Assembly (NCBI GenBank): GCA_021325275.1
Contig: JAJPHL010000042.1
Span: 124,001 to 188,000 of the forward strand
Origin: Terriglobia bacterium
GTDB taxonomy: Bacteria > Acidobacteriota > Terriglobia > JAJPHL01
Length of the DNA: 64,000 bases
Reading direction: 5' to 3'
In this document: piece after piece, positions 52,756 through 59,819 of the stretch
How positions within the stretch are numbered: position 1 is the stretch's first letter
How the letters are laid out: each line of letters starts with the position of its first letter
Notes under the pieces: model-generated
Told to the model about the DNA's origin: nothing
What the model saw: only the letters and a program-made list of their open reading frames with translations
Databases searched by the model: none
Program-made: the position numbers and the translations under genes

Positions 52756-55700
52756 TTGCGCACTCTTGGGCTTACTATCGCTCCTCTCTTGCTGTTGGCG
52801 TCTCCCTTTCTGTCCGGCCAGGTGCAGTTTACTGTGGGCAGTTCGGCGCGGCAGGTGCGCGTCGAAGGCCTCACCGAGAACGTGGGCAATGTGATCATAA
52901 CGGCGCACACCGCCGGAACGCTCCGAGCCGGTTCCACCATCACGATCACATATAACACGAGCGTCACCGGCGCCATTGGCCCCAAGGCTGTCCTCGGCGT
53001 TATGGGGAATACGCTCTGTTTCGCGCCGTGTGGGAACGCCGGTGTAACGGCCTCCGGCACCCAACTCACACTCAGTTTCCCTGCCGACCTCCAGTTCGGA
53101 GTGAATGACTATTTAACCGTTTCGGAAGTCCGGTTGGACGTCAACCACTTGGGAGTGGCCGTCCCAACGGTCACTGCCACGCTGGCCGCCACTTCCCCCT
53201 CGACGATTTTTCCGATTACGTTTTCCAACAACAACATCGTGGTTGCGAACATTGTAGACCCGTCGCTGACCCTGAGCTTCGTTCCGGCCACCGCCGCGAT
53301 CACTACGTGCCAGGTTGCGACGCAATCGTTCTCGGTTGTCGTGAAGGAACGCGCTTCGGCCAGCCTGACCACCCTTTCGGACGAAAACAAGCTCACACCT
53401 GACTTTCCGGTGACCAACGGGACCGCGATCGTGGTCGATATCAGCGACGTCCCGGCGGGCTTGGCGGTAACTCCCGGCACGCCGGTCTATTCCGGAGTAA
53501 ATCGGTTGACCGTGCCTGCGGCGCAGACCTCCTCCAGTCAGTTTGCGGCGTTGACCTTTGTGTATACGGTGACGGCCGACGATACGACTACGGCGGAAAC
53601 CTATACGCTGCCTTTTACGCTCGGCCTGCCAGCCGGTACGTCGGGGACCTCCATCGGGGCGATCGGAACGGCCGTGAACGTGGCGGCAACGGCGGTCGTT
53701 GGACCCCAACAAAGCTCCAACGTGGCCGTCGCGTTCAATTCCAACACCGAGCCCTCCCCAACGCCCGTGGCGACGGTCATGGACTGCCCGACTTCGATAT
53801 CGGTACAACCGACTTCCTTGACCTTCTCAGCCGCCCAAGGCCAAACGGCCCCGGCTCAAACGCTGGCGGTTACCACTTCCGCAGCCTGGACGGCCACCGC
53901 CACAACTTCCCTCGGCGGCAACTGGCTTTCGATCACTCCGCAAACCGGAACGGGCTCGGCCAACCTGACCGTTACCGCGGCGACCGGAACGCTGGCGGCG
54001 GGAACCTACAGCGCGTCGATCAAAGTTGCCGCGAATGGTGGCGCGAATCCCTTCCAATTGATCCCGGTCACCTTTACGGTGACCGCATCTCCTCAGGCGG
54101 TTGTGGTCACGCCGTCCTCCCTGACCTTCACGACTACGGCGGGCCAGAGCGCCGCGACTCAGCAACTCACGTTTTCGCTAGCGTCGGGCGTCTCGTTTAA
54201 CCTCGGTTGGACATCCACCGTCAGCAGCACCGGCAATTGGCTCTCCCTTAGTCCGACGAGCGGGAGCGTCGCCAGCACCACCGTAACGGCATCCACGGCG
54301 AGTTTGCCTGCCGGGACTTATAGCGGTTCGATTGTGCTTAACTTTTCCGGCGCGGCGACGTCTTCGCTGACCGTGCCGGTAACCTTGACCGTCAATGCCC
54401 CTACGCCCACGGCGGTGGTCACGCCGTCCTCATTGATCTTCACGACAACGGCCGGCCAGAGCCCCGCGACGCAGCAGCTCGCGTTGTCGCTCGCGTCGGG
54501 CTCCGCTTTCAACCTGGCATGGACGTCCACGGTCACCAGCACCGGCGGCACTTGGCTTTCCATCAGTCCCGCATCCGGCACCGGTGCGGCGATCGTCGCG
54601 ACGGCCGCCGCGGCGAGTTTGCCCGCAGGTACCTATAGCGGTTCGATCGTGATTCATTTCACAGTCGCCGCAACATCGCTTACCGTCCCGGTTACGCTGA
54701 CGGTGAACGCGGTCTCTACCGCGTTTACAGCCAAGCCGTCTTCTTTGACCTTTACGACGACGGCTGGCCAGAGCCTTGCGAATCAACAACTCACGTTGTC
54801 GCTGAATTCAGGCGCCGCGTTTAACGTTCCATGGGCGGCCGTCGCCAGCAGCACCGGCAACTGGCTTTCCGTCAATCCGTCGTCTGGAAGCGGCTCGACG
54901 ATTACCGTGATGGCCGCCACCTCCAGCCTGGCCACCGGTTCCTTTAGCGGATCGATCACGATCACAACTACCGATTCCCAACTGAACTCGGTCACCGTGC
55001 CTGTGACGTTGACGGTAACGGCGGCGCCGATCGCCGCTTCTCCCACGCCGCTTCGGCTTGCGGCGACCGCCGCCAATCCGGGGCCCACGGAAATCGTCAA
55101 CGTCACTGTGGGTTCATCGACGGCCACGTGGACCGCCATGACGCAGACGACCACCGGGGGCAACTGGTTGTCGATCAGTCAGACTTCTGGAACCGGCAAC
55201 CAGCCGATTACGGTGAGCGGCAACGCGGTCTCTCTGTCGGCGGGAATTTACGGCGGATCGATCGTGTTTACACGTACCGATGGAACGGGGACCGCCACCG
55301 TGCCCGTGACGCTGGTCATGGGGATTCAAACGGCGGGCGCCGATCAGACGCTGAAGTATCCGCTGGTTTCAACGGGCACCTGCTCCTCGAGCTTCTTTAT
55401 CGCCACGGCGCAGCCGGTGACGCAGCAAGATGAAGGCGTCCTGGCCTTGGTGGTCTCGATTAACCAGGGGTTGCTGGTGGGCGGCTTCAACTTGGGCGGG
55501 GGATTTGCGGCCAACGGTGGATCTCCTGGTTTCGGACAATTCAAGATGCCCACCAATCTCCCGCCGGCGTCGGTGAATATTCAGTTGAACGCGCAAAACA
55601 TCGTCGGCGAAACCGGGGCTTTGAACCTGGTGATGGCCGTGAACCAGGTGACGGCGACTGGCACGGCGTTGATCCAAACCACTAACGGGCCTCCGCCATT

Positions 55701-56007
55701 GAATCTGGTGACTCCGCTGCTGATGCCGGGCAATTTCTATACGGTAACGGTGACCAGCGCCTTCGGGTCTGCGCGAGGCAAATTTCAATTGCAGTTGATC
55801 TCGCCGAACAGCGGTTTTGAAGGCGGCGTGGTCGCGGGCGGCGTAGCCATTCAGGGTGTGACCGACTACGGTGGATTCTGCCTGCCCTCGAGTCAGGTCG
55901 TGAGCGTACAAGTGCAGGAGAAAACAACTTTCGGCGCCACGGGTGCGGGAAATCTGACGATCGGAATGCAGGATAGCTCCGGCAAGGAGTATCCGAACCA
56001 ACCGTAA
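52756..56007 (+). CDS. Secreted protein with tandem BACON-like repeats
   Basis: A ~1083-residue secreted protein. The start is uncertain: TTG 52756 has GGAAGGGG 6 nt upstream and gives RTLGLTIAPLLLLASPFLSG as signal peptide; TTG 52729 is an alternative. Residues up to ~340 are beta-rich with no clear family. Five ~95-residue BACON-type units follow, each with PSSLTFTTTAGQ-, TGNWLSLSPTSG- and LPAGTYSGSI-like blocks. The last ~230 residues are another beta domain (GNFYTVTVTSAFGSARGKFQ). BACON domains are linked to carbohydrate or surface-glycan binding; an adhesin-like role outside the cell is inferred. Confidence 0.75.
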   Translation: MRTLGLTIAPLLLLASPFLSGQVQFTVGSSARQVRVEGLTENVGNVIITAHTAGTLRAGSTITITYNTSVTGAIGPKAVLGVMGNTLCFAPCGNAGVTASGTQLTLSFPADLQFGVNDYLTVSEVRLDVNHLGVAVPTVTATLAATSPSTIFPITFSNNNIVVANIVDPSLTLSFVPATAAITTCQVATQSFSVVVKERASASLTTLSDENKLTPDFPVTNGTAIVVDISDVPAGLAVTPGTPVYSGVNRLTVPAAQTSSSQFAALTFVYTVTADDTTTAETYTLPFTLGLPAGTSGTSIGAIGTAVNVAATAVVGPQQSSNVAVAFNSNTEPSPTPVATVMDCPTSISVQPTSLTFSAAQGQTAPAQTLAVTTSAAWTATATTSLGGNWLSITPQTGTGSANLTVTAATGTLAAGTYSASIKVAANGGANPFQLIPVTFTVTASPQAVVVTPSSLTFTTTAGQSAATQQLTFSLASGVSFNLGWTSTVSSTGNWLSLSPTSGSVASTTVTASTASLPAGTYSGSIVLNFSGAATSSLTVPVTLTVNAPTPTAVVTPSSLIFTTTAGQSPATQQLALSLASGSAFNLAWTSTVTSTGGTWLSISPASGTGAAIVATAAAASLPAGTYSGSIVIHFTVAATSLTVPVTLTVNAVSTAFTAKPSSLTFTTTAGQSLANQQLTLSLNSGAAFNVPWAAVASSTGNWLSVNPSSGSGSTITVMAATSSLATGSFSGSITITTTDSQLNSVTVPVTLTVTAAPIAASPTPLRLAATAANPGPTEIVNVTVGSSTATWTAMTQTTTGGNWLSISQTSGTGNQPITVSGNAVSLSAGIYGGSIVFTRTDGTGTATVPVTLVMGIQTAGADQTLKYPLVSTGTCSSSFFIATAQPVTQQDEGVLALVVSINQGLLVGGFNLGGGFAANGGSPGFGQFKMPTNLPPASVNIQLNAQNIVGETGALNLVMAVNQVTATGTALIQTTNGPPPLNLVTPLLMPGNFYTVTVTSAFGSARGKFQLQLISPNSGFEGGVVAGGVAIQGVTDYGGFCLPSSQVVSVQVQEKTTFGATGAGNLTIGMQDSSGKEYPNQP
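54103..55017 (+). repeat. Three near-identical coding repeats of ~300 nt
   Basis: Units starting near 54110, 54420 and 54735 share long stretches at the DNA level, for example around ACGGC(G/C)GGCCAGAGC and GGTACCTATAGCGGTTCGAT-type sequence. They encode BACON units 2-4. The outer units (from 53800 and 55020) are more diverged. The similarity suggests recent duplication or gene conversion within the gene. Confidence 0.7.
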
Positions 56008-56109
56008 GATTGCGAGGTGTGGAAGGCGGCCCAATTGCCGGTTCAGTTGTACGTTAAGGTCTAACCGGACAAGTGACCGAGGCCATCCCGCCGACCCAAA
56101 CCCACTGCT

Positions 56110-58572
56110 TTATTGTTCCCGCAGGACTGTCAACGGGTCAACATGCGCCGCGCGACGCGCCGGGATCACGCACGCCGCCAGCGACACCGCCGACAACACG
56201 GCGACCACGCTTGTCAACACCGCGGGATCGAAAGGCGTGACGCCGTAAATCTCGCGGGCTACCGCGTTTCGCGTCAACGCCGCACCCACGGCGCCCAAGA
56301 GCAATCCCAGGCCGAGCAGCGCTACTCCTTCGCTCGCCACCAGTTTCACGATTCCTCCCGGCGTGCAGCCCAGCGCCGAGCGAATCCCGATTTCCCGCGA
56401 CCGCTGCGTCACTAAGTACGCTAGCACGCCGTAAATTCCAATCGCCGCCAGGAACAACGCGACTCCGGCGAAGCCGAACGCCAGCGTCATCGCGGCGCGC
56501 CGCGGCGCCAGCGACAAATCGGTGCGCTCGGACATCGTGTGAATGTCGTACAACGCGACGCTGGGAGCGGCTTGGCTCATGGCCGCCCGTAAATCGCGGG
56601 CCAACGTGCCGGTGTCACCCGACGTTTTCACCGTGAGACAAAACCCGCGCTCCACCGATTGCGCGAAAGGAAAGTAGTACGCGCCTACGCCGCCCGATGC
56701 GCTCAAATCCTCCAAACGCGCCGTGCGCACCACGCCGACAATCGTGCGGAAGTCGGTGTGCTCGTCGATCTTGAGAAGATTGTTGATATCACTCGGATGA
56801 AAAAGCCGGCGGCCGATGGGGTTACTGTTGCCATAGAAATGACGCGCCAGGTTTTCGTCGATAATCACCACGTTCTGGGCGTTCGCGCGGTCGTGTTCAT
56901 TGAAATCGCGGCCTTGCACGATGTTCATGCCGATGGCCTGGAAATATCCGGGCGTGGCCATGATTTGCAGAGGAGAAATCAGCGACTCGCCCGGCTGCAT
57001 CACGTATCCTTCGGCCAGGATCACGCTATCGCTGTGATCGCCGTCGAGCGGAACCTTGCTGGCGATCCCCGCGGCCGTGACGCCGGGAATCGCGCGGGCG
57101 GCGGCGAGCGCGCGATCGGCGAAGGCGCGCACGTCGTCGTCGGTTTTGTAGCTGGCGGCGGGAGCATTGGTCATCGCCGTGAGTACGCCGTGCGGATCGA
57201 AGCCGGCGTCGAGATGGATCAGCCGTTGGAAACTGGCGAGCAGAAGTCCCGCGCCGGCGAGCAGCACGAACGCCAAACCTACTTGCGCGACAACCAGACT
57301 CTGCCGGATGCGCCGCGCGCGGCGTCCGCCGGTTCCGGTGCGGCTTTCCTCACGCAGCATCTCGCTTAGCTTTCCGCGCACGGTTCCCAGCGCCGGAATC
57401 AAGCCGAGCACGAGACCCGTGAATAACGCGGCGGCGAGCGTCGCGACCAACACCGCGGAATCGATGCGAATTTCGCCGGAGCGGGGAAGTTGCTCCAGGC
57501 CGTTTCTAGAGAGGAGTTTCAGGATTCCCGCACCGATGGCTGCGCCCAACACGCCGCCGGCCAACGCCAGCGCAACGTTTTCCACGATCAGTTGACGTGT
57601 CAATCGCGCGGGACCTGCGCCCAACGCGAGGCGTGTCGCGAATTCCTTGCGGCGCAGTGCGCTTCTCGCCAGCGCGAGATTCGCCACGTTCAGCGCGCCG
57701 ATCAGCAGCACGAACAGCGCGCCGCCCCACAGCAGATACAGCACACTCTTCACGCCTTCCACCATGTTGTCTTGCAGCAGCGTGACCGAAGTGTAAAAAC
57801 CCGCGTTCGCGAGGATTTCCTTCCACTGCGGAAAGCGCGCGTTATTCGCTTCGGTGAGCGCCTGCATTTGCGCGCGCGCCTGATCGAGCGTGGCACCCGG
57901 TTTCAGGCGGCCGATGTGCGTAAAGTTGTTGCTGTGACGCGACTGTTTGATTTCCGCCGTCATGGCCAGCGGCATCCACATCCGTACTTTGGGATCAACG
58001 AAGGAAAATCCCGCGGGCATGACGCCGACGATCGCGAACGGTTTGCCGCTGAGGCGTAATTCTTTTCCGAGCGCCGCCGTGGGATCGCCGAAGAGTTGCC
58101 GCGCGAATCCGTCGCTCAGGATCAGCTCTTGTTCCGCGCCGATCTCGCCTTCGGCGTCGGTAAACGCGCGGCCGTACGCGGGCGTCACGCGCAGCAGGCG
58201 GAACCACGACGGCGTCACGGTCATGCCCTGCACGCGTTCCGGCACACCGTTGATTTCGATCGTGCGGCCGGCGTTCGAGAACATCGCTTGTTCCTCGAAG
58301 ACGTGCATGTCGCGCAGGCGATCGTAGTAATCCGCGCCGCTGCTCTCGGTGCCTTTTTGCAATCCCGCCTTCGGATATTGATTCGCCATCAGCACGATGC
58401 GGTTCGACTCCGCCACGGGCAGCGGTTTCATCAGCGCGGAATAGACCACGGCGAACGTCGCCGTGTTGGCGGCGATACACACGGCCAACGTGAGAATGAC
58501 GGTGATGGTGAAGCCGGAATCCTTACCGAGCGAGCGCAGACTGAATCGCAGATCGCGGAGAAGTTCGTCCAT
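56110..58572 (-). CDS. ADOP-type orphan ABC permease (MacB/FtsX-like)
   Basis: An 820-residue permease. MDELLRDLRFSLRSLGKDSG with the following TITVILTLAVCIAANTATFA is the classic N-terminus of the acidobacterial duplicated orphan permeases (TIGR03434). Two MacB periplasmic-core plus FtsX modules are present: the first ends with VLYLLWGGALFVLLIGALNV and the C-terminal module with LAYLVTQRSREIGIRSALGC. There is no ATP-binding domain and no ABC ATPase neighbour. ATG 58572 is fixed by homology; the frame is open to 58935 but that part is not protein-like. Its substrate is unknown; the family is hugely expanded in Acidobacteria. Confidence 0.9.
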   Translation of the reverse strand: MDELLRDLRFSLRSLGKDSGFTITVILTLAVCIAANTATFAVVYSALMKPLPVAESNRIVLMANQYPKAGLQKGTESSGADYYDRLRDMHVFEEQAMFSNAGRTIEINGVPERVQGMTVTPSWFRLLRVTPAYGRAFTDAEGEIGAEQELILSDGFARQLFGDPTAALGKELRLSGKPFAIVGVMPAGFSFVDPKVRMWMPLAMTAEIKQSRHSNNFTHIGRLKPGATLDQARAQMQALTEANNARFPQWKEILANAGFYTSVTLLQDNMVEGVKSVLYLLWGGALFVLLIGALNVANLALARSALRRKEFATRLALGAGPARLTRQLIVENVALALAGGVLGAAIGAGILKLLSRNGLEQLPRSGEIRIDSAVLVATLAAALFTGLVLGLIPALGTVRGKLSEMLREESRTGTGGRRARRIRQSLVVAQVGLAFVLLAGAGLLLASFQRLIHLDAGFDPHGVLTAMTNAPAASYKTDDDVRAFADRALAAARAIPGVTAAGIASKVPLDGDHSDSVILAEGYVMQPGESLISPLQIMATPGYFQAIGMNIVQGRDFNEHDRANAQNVVIIDENLARHFYGNSNPIGRRLFHPSDINNLLKIDEHTDFRTIVGVVRTARLEDLSASGGVGAYYFPFAQSVERGFCLTVKTSGDTGTLARDLRAAMSQAAPSVALYDIHTMSERTDLSLAPRRAAMTLAFGFAGVALFLAAIGIYGVLAYLVTQRSREIGIRSALGCTPGGIVKLVASEGVALLGLGLLLGAVGAALTRNAVAREIYGVTPFDPAVLTSVVAVLSAVSLAACVIPARRAAHVDPLTVLREQ

Positions 58573-58889
58573 GCATCTTGATACGGCGTGGACCGCGCGA
58601 AGTTCCCGAAAAGACGGCTTGTCTTTACGCGAGTCTAACAAATCGCGGTGCGTCTCACCGTATAGCATTGGTGTGATGGCCGGACATTCGGTGCTCGTGG
58701 TGGACGACGTGCGATTCACGCGCGTCACGCCGCTATCGAAGTTCGACGCCAACACGGTGGCGGTGTCGATCGCGGGACTGACGGACGCGCCTAGCGTCGC
58801 GGCGTTGGCCGCCGCACCCGAAAACGGAGTGTTTTGTTTGAAACAATTTAGTTGGATTTTGTTCCGCCGCCATGCTAGCTTTATGAAGT
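58573..58889. other. 317-nt divergent promoter region
   Basis: It lies between the leftward ADOP gene and the rightward nuclease-like gene. An AT-rich patch contains the near-palindrome TTGTTT-G-AAACAA (58834-58846), a possible operator. An open frame from ATG 58676 to 59011 has no family features and runs across the next gene's start, so it is not called. The hairpin at 58864-58899 is listed separately. Confidence 0.5.
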
Positions 58890-58899
58890 ATGGCGGCGG
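58864..58899 (+). promoter_or_regulatory. Hairpin enclosing the start codon of the nuclease-like gene
   Basis: CCGCCGCCAT (58864-58873) is perfectly complementary to ATGGCGGCGG (58890-58899), with a 16-nt loop. The right arm begins with the ATG at 58890, so the start codon would be locked in a GC-rich stem of the mRNA, with any ribosome-binding site in the loop. This could limit translation, if the start is correct. Confidence 0.5.
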
Positions 58900-59276
58900 T
58901 TGGCACGATTCTTCCCGTTTCCGCGCAGCGTCCACCGGTTGTCTTCGCGCACCCCAGCGAGGCCATGTTCGCGCGCCTCATGGACTTTCATGGAATCCAT
59001 TGGGAATATGAGCCGCGCACGTTCGCCGTCGAGTGGGACGGCGCGGGAAACGTCCGCGAAGGTTTTACGCCGGACTTTTACTTGCACGAGCTAGATCTCT
59101 ACGTCGAACTGACCATGATGAAGCAGTCGTTGATTCGCCGCAAGAATCGCAAGCTACGTTTGATGCGCGAACTGTATCCGGAAGTGAGCGTCCGCGTCTT
59201 GTACCAGAAAGATCTGGAGGATCTGCAATTCAAGCTGAGTTCAGATGCTCCGGCCCTGCATGGATTGCCATCCTGA
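58890..59276 (+). CDS. Nuclease-like protein encoded with hpt
   Basis: A 128-residue protein. The core VVFAHPSEAMFARLMDFHGI, then HWEYEPRTFAVEW, GFTPDFYLHELDLYVELTMM and KQSLIRRKNRKLRLMRELYP, has the E ... PDF ... ExT/K order of PD-(D/E)XK-type nuclease folds. I recall equivalent sequences in actinobacteria and Chloroflexi encoded before, or fused near, hypoxanthine phosphoribosyltransferases, so the pairing seems conserved. No activity is known to me. It overlaps the hpt start by 32 nt. An internal ATG at the MFARLMDF segment is an alternative start. Confidence 0.6.
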   Translation: MAAVGTILPVSAQRPPVVFAHPSEAMFARLMDFHGIHWEYEPRTFAVEWDGAGNVREGFTPDFYLHELDLYVELTMMKQSLIRRKNRKLRLMRELYPEVSVRVLYQKDLEDLQFKLSSDAPALHGLPS

Positions 59277-59817
59277 TCTCGAGCGCGTTCTCTTCACCGA
59301 AGAGGAAATCCGCGCCAAAGTCGCGGAGGTCGCCGCGCAAATCTCCAGCGACTACGCGGGACGCGAGCCGATCCTCGTGGGCGTGCTGAAAGGCTCGGTG
59401 GTTTTTCTCTCCGACCTCGCCCGGCAACTCGAAATTCCCGCGCAACTCGATTTTCTTTCCATCACGCCGTTCGTTCCCTCCGCGGACCCCGGAGTTGTCC
59501 GCATCATCAAAGACCTCGATCATTCGATCGAGGACCGCGACGTGCTGCTCGTGGAAGACATCGTCGACACTGGTTTGACGCTGCGTTATCTCCTGCGCGC
59601 GCTCGGCGCTCGACGTCCGCGCAGCCTGCACGTTTGCGCGCTGCTCGACCGTGCGTCGCGGCGTTTGGCCGATGTTCCCATCCGCTATCGATGTTTTGAA
59701 ATCCCCGATCGGTTTCTCGTCGGCTATGGACTCGACTATCAGCAGCTCTATCGCAATCTGCCGTACGTTGGAGTTATGAAGCAGGGCGTCGTGAAGAGTG
59801 GTATATTTCGCGGTTAG
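59245..59817 (+). CDS. hpt: Hypoxanthine phosphoribosyltransferase
   Basis: A 190-residue purine-salvage enzyme joining hypoxanthine or guanine to PRPP. The PRPP-binding signature is DVLLVEDIVDTGLTLRYLL; PILVGVLKGSVVFLSDLARQ is the conserved N-terminal loop and FLVGYGLDYQQLYRNLPYVG the C-terminal base-binding region. ATG 59245 overlaps the preceding gene; an ATG at 59260 would shorten it by five residues. The SpoIIE-type phosphatase gene starts 2 nt after its stop. Confidence 0.95.
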   Translation: MLRPCMDCHPDLERVLFTEEEIRAKVAEVAAQISSDYAGREPILVGVLKGSVVFLSDLARQLEIPAQLDFLSITPFVPSADPGVVRIIKDLDHSIEDRDVLLVEDIVDTGLTLRYLLRALGARRPRSLHVCALLDRASRRLADVPIRYRCFEIPDRFLVGYGLDYQQLYRNLPYVGVMKQGVVKSGIFRG

Positions 59818-59819
59818 TA

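Noticed and set aside
58676-59011. Plus-strand frame opening with a response-regulator-like VLVVDDV word
   Set aside because: Only that short word is suggestive; no receiver-domain pattern follows, and the frame runs over the better-supported nuclease-like gene start.
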